This document shows positions 15,978 through 23,770 of a DNA stretch of 64,000 bases, one piece after another; within the stretch, counting starts at the first letter, position 1; every line of letters starts with the position of its first letter. The DNA comes from DATJGF01 sp035495315. Its GTDB lineage: Bacteria > Verrucomicrobiota > Verrucomicrobiia > Limisphaerales > UBA8199. Below the pieces are notes generated by a model. It was not told the origin of the DNA. It worked only from the letters and a program-made list of their open reading frames with translations, and searched no databases. The position numbers were made by a program, and so were the translations under genes. The stretch spans positions 1-64,000 of the forward strand of contig DATJGF010000142.1 in NCBI GenBank assembly GCA_035495315.1, read 5' to 3'.

Positions 15978-17900
15978 TTACTCGCGTAGGTGCACCGGGC
16001 GGTTATCGCGGTGCTCGAGGAAGTGGGTGACCAGGTTGGTCTCAATTGTAGGGCCCGGTCCGGTTAGAGTTTCATCGCGTTTGGGCAAGCGGACGGCCTT
16101 ACTGCACCAAATACCGAATGCTTTAGTGGCGGAGTCGGCCTGTTGCTCAGGTGTCGATTCGAAGTCGTAGGAGAACTCAGCGAAGCCAGGCAGATGGGTC
16201 AGTGACCGATGTGCGATGAAACGGAGTGCGGCATAACGATCCGTCAGCAGGCCGGGAAGCAGAGCGGCTTCCCAATCCTTTCCTGAAGCAGCGAGCGCCG
16301 GTTCCCAGCCAAAACTAAATGCCGCCAGCGCGCGCTGGCCGGTATCGCCACTCAGCAGCAGTTTTACCATCGCCGATACTTTTCCATCCTCCTCGCTCAG
16401 TTCGGGCATCGGCTGCTTATACCAGTTGGAGAGCTGTTCACTTGCCCATTTCAAGGTTTTGTCCAGGTGACACTGGTTGCAGGCAGTTGGACGGCCGCTC
16501 TTTAGCGCCGACACCACCGTCGGGCTGGTGATTTGATGCGAGCGAATGCCGCGGAGCAGGCCGTACGAAGTATAAGACATGTGGCAATTGTAGCAGAGGG
16601 AGCCGGAGGAATCGGCCGCATGATGCGTATGCTCAGCCAGGTTCTTTTCATACTGCGGATGGCAAGCAAGACACGCCTGGTTCCCGCTCATGCCCTCTTT
16701 GACTTGTTTATCGGGATCGCTCTTGTGCATTGAATGGCAACTGACACACGCAAGCTCGCCTTTTTGGTAGCAGGCGCTCTCGATGAGGCCGTTGAACTCG
16801 CGACCCGTCACCCGGATCATCCCGTCGGGCCAAAAGAAATCCTTCAGGATATCAGGATGCTTCGCCAGGACGTCCTTTAGCCAGGGTTCCTCGGCGAGTT
16901 TGCCGGGGCGAATGATGGGCGTTGTCTTCTCAAGATCATCTCCGGGTCGATACGTGAAACCGTTTTGTTTCCAGCTCGGCGTCTCTTCGAACCATTTCAT
17001 GCTGTGACAGAATCCGCACACCTGGGAGGACCGCACATGGTCCAAATGCGCGGGCTGGATGATATCCCCGGGAGAACTATTCGACTCGGTTCCCTCACGT
17101 TTGTGCTTGCGCTCGGAAGCAACATGAGTTTGCCCCGGCCCATGGCAGGCCTCACAGGCAATCCCCAGTTCGGTCACATGCGTGTCGAATATCTTCTTCT
17201 CCGTGATTGGCATTGGGCGCGCACCCGTTGTGTGGCAACGGATGCAAATCAGATTCCACTGTTCCGGCCGCGGCTCGGTGTCAGGATCGCGAATGAAATG
17301 ATCATTCCGCAAGCACCAGCGCTTTTCGGCGACCAGCCAGGTAAAAGGGAATCCAACCTGCCGATTGCCGTGTCCCGTCGGAATCCAGAACACCTGGAAG
17401 TGATGCGAGCCGGTCACCATTTCCATCGGGATCCGATTTGGTATTGGCGGTGGTCCGTTGGTAAGCTGCGCTGCCTTGAGTTCCGCAATTCCCTGGATAT
17501 CAACCCAGAAAAGGTTCTCCGATTGGTGCAGCGTGAATCGCGCGCCGCCCGATTCCATTACCACGCCTTCAAACTGCGCCTGAACGGTGTTGGTATTCAT
17601 GGCCTGCGTCATCTGGCGATGGTGCGAACGCCACCAGCTTTCATATTGTTTAGCGTGACATTCCTTGCACTCCGCCGAGCCGACGTATCCGACAGGCCCG
17701 CCTTGCTTGGGAAGTGAGTTGGTCAGGGATGCCAGATCAGCAGCGTTTGTGCGAGGAATCTCCGCATCTGTACCCCGCAACGGATTGCGACTTCTGCCCC
17801 AAATCAGCACTGCACCGAGAATAATCCCAACCAACAAAACCATGGTTATCACCAAAAACCATGGAAACCGGGATTGGCCTGAGGTGGGGAAGCCTTCCAT
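15978..17900 (-). CDS. Membrane-anchored octaheme c-type cytochrome
   Basis: One N-terminal membrane helix (about 13-35) anchors the protein, with the rest outside the cytoplasm. Eight CXXCH heme sites are visible, starting at residues 78 (CKECH), 219 (CIRCH), 249 (CEACH), 295 (CGFCH), 385 (CVSCH), 410 (CLACH), 436 (CYNCH) and 474 (CNQCH). Spacing and GSAECKECH fit the cytochrome c554/multiheme class. The last 130 residues are helical and resemble a HEAT-like tail (LLTDRYAALRFIAHRSL). It probably carries electrons in the periplasm or to an extracellular acceptor; no partner oxidoreductase is encoded next to it. Confidence 0.9.
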   Translation of the reverse strand: MEGFPTSGQSRFPWFLVITMVLLVGIILGAVLIWGRSRNPLRGTDAEIPRTNAADLASLTNSLPKQGGPVGYVGSAECKECHAKQYESWWRSHHRQMTQAMNTNTVQAQFEGVVMESGGARFTLHQSENLFWVDIQGIAELKAAQLTNGPPPIPNRIPMEMVTGSHHFQVFWIPTGHGNRQVGFPFTWLVAEKRWCLRNDHFIRDPDTEPRPEQWNLICIRCHTTGARPMPITEKKIFDTHVTELGIACEACHGPGQTHVASERKHKREGTESNSSPGDIIQPAHLDHVRSSQVCGFCHSMKWFEETPSWKQNGFTYRPGDDLEKTTPIIRPGKLAEEPWLKDVLAKHPDILKDFFWPDGMIRVTGREFNGLIESACYQKGELACVSCHSMHKSDPDKQVKEGMSGNQACLACHPQYEKNLAEHTHHAADSSGSLCYNCHMSYTSYGLLRGIRSHQITSPTVVSALKSGRPTACNQCHLDKTLKWASEQLSNWYKQPMPELSEEDGKVSAMVKLLLSGDTGQRALAAFSFGWEPALAASGKDWEAALLPGLLTDRYAALRFIAHRSLTHLPGFAEFSYDFESTPEQQADSATKAFGIWCSKAVRLPKRDETLTGPGPTIETNLVTHFLEHRDNRPVHLRE

Positions 17901-18067
17901 TTATGTGATCATGTGCAGCGGAACCAGCACGGTTACGTGAGTTGAGTCCAGCATAGCGGGCTTGGGGCGACTGGCAAGGAGTTCTGGCCTGGGCGGGAGC
18001 TATAGCACGCGCAGAGCTTCTTGTGGCCGCCTCGGCGAGGCGGGCGTTAAAGAGTTATCTGGTTTTC

Positions 18068-18703
18068 TTAAACCGTCTTAACCCCTAGCGTCGCTGCCTT
18101 TTTCAACAACAGGTCTAAATTTTCCAGGCAGAAGCGGGACCAGGATTCGTAAATCGATAACTCTCCAATGGCCTGCGGGATGGGGATAAACTCAGGGCTG
18201 ACGATGCCGCTACGGCGTCCGGCAACGTCCTCGCTGGGTACTTGCATGACGTGAACCACGCCGAAGTGAACCTGTCCGACGTCGGTACTATCATCGTTAA
18301 TGACCGCGACCGCCGCCTCGTTCATTCCTTCTACCGCGACCTCCTCCATGAGTTCGCGACGCATCGCATCATGGTAACCGATGTTTTTTGAGAACAGCCC
18401 ATGGTCTTCCTCCGAGATGTGTCCGCCAACCCCTACAGAATATAAGTCGTGAAGGCGCTTTTCCTGACCGCCTTTCCCCCGACGATAGCGCAATATTTTA
18501 CCACGGCAAAAAACGAGGACGTACGGGATGAGCTGTTTGTAGCGCTTATCGTTTTCGGCCTCGCTCCGGTTCAGGTACACCAACCGGGAAGAAGCCGTCA
18601 GAACGGGCAGGTACTTTTCCACGTCGGGGCTAAGCCCCTGGAACACGCCAAGTTCTTCGAAAAACTTTCGTTCAAAACACAAAACTCTTTCTTCTGCGGG
18701 CAT
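18068..18703 (-). CDS. NUDIX-like hydrolase with insertion in the Nudix box
   Basis: The centre (about residues 90-130) reads GVGGHIS...RRELMEEVAVEG. The REUXEE part of the Nudix signature is intact, but about ten residues are inserted between GGH and the helix, and the first signature Glu is not at its usual spacing. Upstream strands (YVLVFCRGKILRYRRGK) and a C-terminal helix (SWSRFCLENLDLLL) fit a Nudix fold. Probably it hydrolyses a nucleotide or phosphosugar pyrophosphate; the substrate cannot be predicted. It appears monocistronic, with a phased repeat array upstream (18776-18816). Confidence 0.7.
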   Translation of the reverse strand: MPAEERVLCFERKFFEELGVFQGLSPDVEKYLPVLTASSRLVYLNRSEAENDKRYKQLIPYVLVFCRGKILRYRRGKGGQEKRLHDLYSVGVGGHISEEDHGLFSKNIGYHDAMRRELMEEVAVEGMNEAAVAVINDDSTDVGQVHFGVVHVMQVPSEDVAGRRSGIVSPEFIPIPQAIGELSIYESWSRFCLENLDLLLKKAATLGVKTV

Positions 18704-18772
18704 GCTTAGTTTGTCTTTCCGGATATTTGGCGGCTAATAGTGAGGATGGTGATGCCAGGCTACGAGCAAAAG

Positions 18773-18816
18773 CTGTTCACAATCCATTCACGACTTATTC
18801 AGCGGTTATTCACGTC
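18773..18816 (-). promoter_or_regulatory. Four direct repeats at 11-bp spacing upstream of the NUDIX gene
   Basis: Read on the minus strand the units are GTGAATA, CTGAATA, GTGAATG and GTGAACA, each followed by a 4-bp spacer, with the TTCA core (plus strand) at 18776, 18787, 18798 and 18809, exactly 11 bp apart. Seven-base direct repeats with 4-bp spacers are the layout of PhoB/OmpR-family binding sites. The array ends about 73 bp before the NUDIX start. The regulator is not known. Confidence 0.45.
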
Positions 18817-18953
18817 AATCAAATGCCGCAAAAAACCACGAAAATGCGCAAAATCACCACGCCACGATTGCTGCAGTTCCCTTTGTGAGCTTTGATGCCT
18901 TCTAGGGGCCATTTTGATGTTCGCTCGTCTGGACCGCCGATTGCTGGAGCTTC

Positions 18954-19877
18954 TCAAATTCGCTTACGGGCATGGGCAATGTCCTTAGTGATCTGCTCCC
19001 GCAGTTCTTCAAGCGAACCGAATTTGGTTTCGTCGCGCAATTTTTCAACGAAGACAATTTCGAGAGTTGTTCCGTATAGATTGTCGTTGAAATCAATCAG
19101 GTGTGCTTCGACCTGCAGCCGTGGTTTTGGATTCTGCAACGTAGGGCGAGTGCCGATATTGAGAACGGCGCGATAGCTGCCTGTATCCGCCACTGCTCGG
19201 ACGGCATAAACCCCGTTCGGCGGCAATACGAGCCCATTGGTATCGATGTTCGCCGTCGCAAATCCCAACTTTCGCCCTACGCCATCGCCACGGATAACCT
19301 CGCCGCTGAGGGAGTAAGCCCTACCCAACATTTGGCTGGCGGCGTCGAGCCTGCCGGCGGCAATCGCTTCGCGGATACGCGTGCTGCTGACAGTTTTTCC
19401 GTCCAGGGAAACCGCCGCCATTCCGTGCACATTGAAATTCAATTGCGCGCCGAGCTTCCGCAACAGCTCGACATCTCCGGAGCGCTTGCGTCCGAAGGTG
19501 AAGTTGGCACCTACGCAGATGCTCTGAATTGGGCCCAAGTCGCGCACCAATGACCGGACAAACTCCTCCCCTGTTTGCAGGCTGAAGGGCTTGTCAAAAT
19601 GCAGCAGGAGGACGGCATCGATAGCTAACAACTCGATTTGCCTTAGCTTTTGCGGCAACGAATAGATCAGAGGCGGAATCCGGGCAGGGGCGACAATCGT
19701 ATTGGGATGCCGGTCGAAAGTGATGACCAGTGCCAGGGCCTCATGCTGCCGCGCATCGGCAATGGTTTGGCGAATGATTTGTTGATGGCCCAGGTGCACG
19801 CCATCAAAAAACCCAAGGGACACGCACACTTTGCGCAGCCGGTTTTTTAATTCAGCAGCCCTATGAACGAGTTGCAT
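18954..19877 (-). CDS. ribF: Bifunctional riboflavin kinase / FAD synthetase
   Basis: 307 residues with an N-terminal FAD synthetase (nucleotidyltransferase) domain: SLGFFDGVHLGHQQIIRQT containing the HxGH-type site, TFDRHP, and the FTFGRKRSGDVELL strand with the ATP-binding ISSTRIR-like motif (SSTRIREAIAAG). The C-terminal riboflavin kinase domain (about 180-300) has RGDGVGRKLGFATANI and LPPNGVYAV. It makes FMN and then FAD in the cytoplasm. It follows truB on the same strand, a frequent bacterial order, with a 108-bp gap. No FMN riboswitch-like structure is seen upstream. Confidence 0.95.
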   Translation of the reverse strand: MQLVHRAAELKNRLRKVCVSLGFFDGVHLGHQQIIRQTIADARQHEALALVITFDRHPNTIVAPARIPPLIYSLPQKLRQIELLAIDAVLLLHFDKPFSLQTGEEFVRSLVRDLGPIQSICVGANFTFGRKRSGDVELLRKLGAQLNFNVHGMAAVSLDGKTVSSTRIREAIAAGRLDAASQMLGRAYSLSGEVIRGDGVGRKLGFATANIDTNGLVLPPNGVYAVRAVADTGSYRAVLNIGTRPTLQNPKPRLQVEAHLIDFNDNLYGTTLEIVFVEKLRDETKFGSLEELREQITKDIAHARKRI

Positions 19878-19985
19878 TGAACAAAGCCGCTAAGATTGCC
19901 GCGAGACCGCACCGGCAAAAACAGAGAATAGCCGATATTTCAATGTTCGCGCCCTTTGAGTTTTTTTTGTGGCTATTAAAGCCGA

Positions 19986-20702
19986 TCATCCGGCAGCGAG
20001 TTTCAGGAATGGTATCACATGCCGTTCGAGCTCGCTGGGCGTCAGCTTAAGCACTTGTTCAAATTGGATAGCTTGCCCGACGTCGAATTTCCCAGAAGTG
20101 ACGCGGCGCAGCGTGGCTAAATGCGCACCACACCCCAGTTTCTGGCCCAGTTCGTGGGCGACACTGCGCACGTAGGTGCCTTTGGTGCAAGCCAACCGAA
20201 ATACCGCGACCGGCTGTTGGTACTGACTGAATCGAAAAGTATAAATGTGGATCAACCGTGGCTCGCGTTCGATTTCGATACCTTTGCGCGCCAGCTTGTA
20301 CAAGGGAACACCTGCTTTCTTCACTGCCGAGACCATCGGGGGAGTCTGCATCTGGTCCCCGATAAATGCGGCGGCGGCCTCGTTGAGTTCCTCGACGGTC
20401 AGTGGCGGGACTGGCAAGGATGCGATGAGTTGACCTGCGGCGTCATAACTATCGGTACTCTCGCCAAACTTGATTGTGCCCTCGTAAACTTTGTCATCCG
20501 ACATCAGCTTCTCGGAGAGCTTGGTCCCACGCCCCAGCACGATTAGCAGCAAGCCGGTGGCATTAGGGTCGAGCGTGCCGCAGTGGCCGACCTTCTTGAT
20601 ATTGAAATGATGGCGGATCGCATCGACCACGTCATGGGAAGTTGGTCCGGCCGGCTTGTCTATTGGGATTGCGCCATCGAGCGCGGTAAATTCCTGCATC
20701 AT
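19986..20702 (-). CDS. truB: tRNA pseudouridine(55) synthase
   Basis: 238 residues with TruB motifs: GAIPIDKPAGPTSHDVV, KVGHCGTLDPNATGLL carrying the catalytic Asp, and the KVYEGTIKFGESTDSYDAAG strand. CTKGTYVRSVAHELGQKLGC is also complete. The PUA domain found in longer TruB proteins is absent or very short, as in many compact bacterial forms. It converts U55 of the T loop in tRNA. It lies upstream of ribF in the same direction. Confidence 0.95.
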   Translation of the reverse strand: MMQEFTALDGAIPIDKPAGPTSHDVVDAIRHHFNIKKVGHCGTLDPNATGLLLIVLGRGTKLSEKLMSDDKVYEGTIKFGESTDSYDAAGQLIASLPVPPLTVEELNEAAAAFIGDQMQTPPMVSAVKKAGVPLYKLARKGIEIEREPRLIHIYTFRFSQYQQPVAVFRLACTKGTYVRSVAHELGQKLGCGAHLATLRRVTSGKFDVGQAIQFEQVLKLTPSELERHVIPFLKLAAG

Positions 20703-20835
20703 TGTTAGCTTCTTGCTGGGTAAGCTTCCATCAAAGCGCGTTGGGAATCAATCCAGAGCTCGATCCAGTTCGCGAGAGAGGGACATTGGTTTGATCCCCT
20801 GTCACCCGCCCGGGAAATCGGCTGGAAGGCGATTG

Positions 20836-21165
20836 CTACTCCTCGTTGCTCTCGCCGATGGCTTCTTCTACCGGTTTGCCGGCTTTATGCAGCGATTGCT
20901 TCTGGTAAGGCGAATGCAAATTGAAGTAGATACCACATAAGGGACGAGGTCCCTCGTTTTGGCTGAGGATGACAGTGACCTGGCGGTCGAGGGCAATGCC
21001 GTGACGCAATTGGGGTCCCCTACTCTCGTAAGCTTTGATGGCTTTGTTCAGCAGTGAGACCAGAGAGGCCTGAAACTCATCCGGAGTCTTGTCCAGGCAA
21101 ACGACGTGCCGTTCATACGCTTTCATCGCTTCCGCGATTTCGGGCTTGAAGGTTTCCACTGTCAC
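20836..21165 (-). CDS. Conserved-looking hypothetical protein
   Basis: I do not recognise the family. The chain has helices (EIAEAMKAYERHVVCL, SLVSLLNKAIKAYESRG) and a strand-rich end (GIALDRQVTVILSQNEG, GIYFNLHSPYQKQ), about 110 residues in all, with composition of a genuine soluble protein. A GTG at 21165 is preferred; the frame is also open to an ATG at 21204. It lies between the PP2C phosphatase (49-88 bp upstream) and truB (133 bp downstream) on the same strand and could be cotranscribed with either. Confidence 0.6.
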   Translation of the reverse strand: MTVETFKPEIAEAMKAYERHVVCLDKTPDEFQASLVSLLNKAIKAYESRGPQLRHGIALDRQVTVILSQNEGPRPLCGIYFNLHSPYQKQSLHKAGKPVEEAIGESNEE

Positions 21166-21253
21166 GCTACCAGCATAAAAGCGGAGCGTAAAAAGGGAAA
21201 GCAAAAAAGCTGGCGAAAGGAGAAATACCCAACGATCTTTGTGACTACCTGGC

Positions 21254-22174
21254 TCATTCCGCGAGGCTCGCGGGTTCGATGCTCTGTATTACGGGCGAGT
21301 CGGGTGTCGGCTCTTCAGCCGCGAGCAGCAGGGTCAAATCATCTCGAGGAGGAGTATCGCCTTGAAAGGTCTTAAAGGCGGTCAGGAAATCTTCTCGCAG
21401 TTGGCTTGCTGATCGGCTACCGCCGGCGTTTTGGCCCAGCCATGTGGAAAGCCGTTCCTGGCCGAAAGGCAATCCAAACGCGTTGCACGCTTCAGTTAAC
21501 CCATCCGTATAGAGCAAGGCGCAATCGCCCGGTTCAAGCGCGACAGTTTGTTCGACGAATTCAGCCCGCATATTAATCCCGAGAGGCAAACCGTGTGGTG
21601 CGATTTCCCTAGTCGGCCCCAGCCCGTTGCAAAGCAGTAAGGGACAATGGCCGGCATTGGCAACGCGCAGCAACCGACGGGCGGTGTCGATCTCGACAAA
21701 TTGGGCGGTGATGAACATATCGACACTGGAGAGTTCCTCATACATTTGCCGGTTGATGCGCCGCAATAATTCATGAGGCGGAAGTTTCCGTTCCAAAAAC
21801 GAGCGCACCAAAACACGCAAAGAAGCCGCAAACAGAGCCGCCGGAACTCCTTTCCCCATTACATCGGCTATAACGAGCAAGGCGCGAGTATCACTGAGCG
21901 GCAGTGCATCGTAGAAATCACCACCCACCTGCCGGGCGCTTTGGCAGAACCCGGCCAGCCCGAAGCCCGGGAGTTTCGGGAACGCTTTGGGTAACAATGA
22001 AAGTTGAATGGCGCGGGCGACCGCCAACTCGTTGGCGAGGTCGCTATCCACGCCAACTGTGGCAGAAGGCAACGTAACACTGACGGTCGCTTCCAGGCCG
22101 ACCGCGGGCACCAGACCGGGTGACAAGCTCTCGACCAGCGCGCCGCCCGCCTCAATGTTCTGGACAGCTTTCAT
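21254..22174 (-). CDS. PP2C/SpoIIE-family serine phosphatase
   Basis: After about 40 variable residues comes the RsbU-type phosphatase domain: ARAIQLSLLPKAFPKLPGF, then CQSARQVGGDFYDALPL with the first metal Asp, VIADVMGKGVPAALFAASLR, ANAGHCPLLL, LYTDGLTEACN and PPRDDLTLLL. All PP2C metal residues are present. No sensory domain precedes it, so it probably dephosphorylates an anti-sigma factor antagonist or similar partner under outside control. Its start overlaps the end of the upstream sugar nucleotidyltransferase-like gene by 23 bp, tying it to the exopolysaccharide block. Confidence 0.9.
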   Translation of the reverse strand: MKAVQNIEAGGALVESLSPGLVPAVGLEATVSVTLPSATVGVDSDLANELAVARAIQLSLLPKAFPKLPGFGLAGFCQSARQVGGDFYDALPLSDTRALLVIADVMGKGVPAALFAASLRVLVRSFLERKLPPHELLRRINRQMYEELSSVDMFITAQFVEIDTARRLLRVANAGHCPLLLCNGLGPTREIAPHGLPLGINMRAEFVEQTVALEPGDCALLYTDGLTEACNAFGLPFGQERLSTWLGQNAGGSRSASQLREDFLTAFKTFQGDTPPRDDLTLLLAAEEPTPDSPVIQSIEPASLAE

Positions 22175-23045
22175 GCGTCAGATTCTGGTCCGGTGCAACG
22201 AGTCCTTCCCATGGCAACTCTGGTTGAGCTTTCGCTCGGGAATACAGCGCCCCAAGGCGGTGATACCACCTGGTCCGGCCGGCTTTGCGGGGAGGGCGCA
22301 AAGTGGACAAGACAAACGGATCAGGAATAACAGCTACCGAACCATTCTGCCAATTGATGAGACGATTTCCCCAAACCAATGAGTTCGTGACTCGCGCAAG
22401 TCGGCCCACAAAGGTGTTTGGTCCCACCCAACTGGCCGACACTTCCCCATCCGCTTCGATGAAACTCCCATCCTCGACAATGCTGCCCGGTCCAAGGATT
22501 GCCCGCGCTCCGATTACAGCAGACTGCCCCACCCAGCAGGGGGAGTGCAGGTTCGCTTCCGGCGAGACGCGTGAGTTCGTTCCAACCCAAATTCCAGGGC
22601 GCACTTCACGCATGCCGACACGCTCGGGGGTGAAGGCACGTGGCATCCAGCGGTGCAACCCCTGCATGAAGCCATTATAGGTCTGGAACAAGCAATGCTC
22701 GGGCTGTCCTGGGAAATGATCCAGCACGGCGACGCTCGGCAGCTCCGGTTCAAGGGGAAGCTTGGGAGTGTATTTCAGGAGAGCTTCCTCAGACGTCAAT
22801 TCACTGGATTGAACCACTACTTTCACGTCGAGCCCCCAACGAGCGCCTGATCCAACCATCGCTTCGATCTCCGCTGGTCGATCCTGCACCAATACCAGCA
22901 CGCTATGCGTACCGGCGGCAGCCAAATGCGCCATCCAGTACTCCAATAGTGTCTGGCCCAAGAATGGGACTGCGACGAGCGGGAGCTCGATCGAGAACCC
23001 AGAGAATTGTGTAGGCGTTGCAGGGCAAATTAACAAAGCTTTCAT
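22152..23045 (-). CDS. Nucleotidyltransferase-like protein with left-handed beta-helix, degenerate active site
   Basis: The fold resembles NDP-sugar pyrophosphorylases: an N-terminal Rossmann-like part (MKALLICPAT, then FLGQTLLEYWMAHLAAAGT) and a C-terminal hexapeptide beta-helix (IWVGTNSRVSPEANLHSP, CWVGQSAVIGARAILGPGS). The GGxGTRL loop and the following Lys needed for nucleotide transfer are absent (CPATPTQFSGFSIELPL stands in their place), so it may not be catalytic. ATG 23045 shares its A with the stop of the sugar transferase (TGATG), which favours this start over 23051. It may regulate or scaffold exopolysaccharide synthesis. Confidence 0.75.
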   Translation of the reverse strand: MKALLICPATPTQFSGFSIELPLVAVPFLGQTLLEYWMAHLAAAGTHSVLVLVQDRPAEIEAMVGSGARWGLDVKVVVQSSELTSEEALLKYTPKLPLEPELPSVAVLDHFPGQPEHCLFQTYNGFMQGLHRWMPRAFTPERVGMREVRPGIWVGTNSRVSPEANLHSPCWVGQSAVIGARAILGPGSIVEDGSFIEADGEVSASWVGPNTFVGRLARVTNSLVWGNRLINWQNGSVAVIPDPFVLSTLRPPRKAGRTRWYHRLGALYSRAKAQPELPWEGLVAPDQNLTHESCPEH

Positions 23046-23770
23046 CAGCACGCACCTTTCCCGGACAAAACCGCAGGTACCGTCCGTGCCAAAATTTGGA
23101 GGTCGGTCCAGAAGCTATGATTTTCGATGTAATCGACATCGAGCTTCACTTGTCCGGAGAAATCGATTTCGCTTCGCCCACTGATCTGCCAGATGCAGGT
23201 AATGCCGGGTTTGGTTGCCAGTCGCCGACGGTCGGCCAAGGAGTATTTGGCGACCTCTCGTGGGACCGGGGGACGCGGGCCGACCAGGGACATATCTCCC
23301 CGCAAAACATTATAAAGCTGAGGCAGTTCATCGAAGGAATACTTACGGAGCCATTTGCCGACGCGAGTAATGCGTGGGTCATCCTCAAGTTTAAACGTGA
23401 TGCCTTCCTTGTGCCGGTTCCTGGCCAGCAGTTCCGCAAGACGCGCCTCGGCGTCCAGGCACATTGATCGGATTTTGTACATTTTGAAGTGCCGGCCGTA
23501 CTTTCCGACCCGAGTTTGTGCAAAAAAGATTGGCCCGCCATCCTCGATCCAGACCGCCAATGCGATCGCGGCCAGTAGCGGCGTTAGCAGCATTAGTAGA
23601 ACCAGGCTTAGAATTATGTCCAAGCCCCGCTTGAGGCATTCCGAACCGGCCATTAACCAGCGCATCCGCAGTCGCTGGAGCCGAATTTGAGAATTCAACG
23701 CTAAGCGTCCGAGAGGATTCTGCGCTGTCGAGTACCGGCGCAGCAGCTGAGTTTCCAATTGCTTGCTCAT
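23045..23770 (-). CDS. Exopolysaccharide initiating sugar transferase (phosphoglycosyl transferase)
   Basis: 241 residues with one hydrophobic hairpin (about 48-72, DIILSLVLLMLLTPLLAAIA) and the bacterial sugar transferase core: GGPIFFAQTRVGKYGRHF, KMYKIRSM, RITRVGKWLRKYSFDELPQL, LVGPRPPVPREV and PGITCIWQISGRSEIDF. Such enzymes transfer a sugar phosphate from a nucleotide sugar to undecaprenyl phosphate at the inner membrane, starting the repeat unit. It is the small, single-hairpin form without the four-helix N-terminus of WcaJ. It overlaps the glycosyltransferase by 4 bp and the next gene by one base. Confidence 0.93.
   Translation of the reverse strand: MSKQLETQLLRRYSTAQNPLGRLALNSQIRLQRLRMRWLMAGSECLKRGLDIILSLVLLMLLTPLLAAIALAVWIEDGGPIFFAQTRVGKYGRHFKMYKIRSMCLDAEARLAELLARNRHKEGITFKLEDDPRITRVGKWLRKYSFDELPQLYNVLRGDMSLVGPRPPVPREVAKYSLADRRRLATKPGITCIWQISGRSEIDFSGQVKLDVDYIENHSFWTDLQILARTVPAVLSGKGAC

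Noticed and set aside
18773..18816. Possible DnaA-box cluster or iterons (TTATTCAG, TTATTCACG)
   Set aside because: Only one unit approaches the TTATNCACA consensus, the others differ at key positions, and no replication gene is near. The 11-bp spacing suits an OmpR-type operator better.
19878..19985. FMN riboswitch before ribF
   Set aside because: The gap is only 108 bp, lies inside a probable truB-ribF operon and shows no recognisable riboswitch fold or conserved core words.
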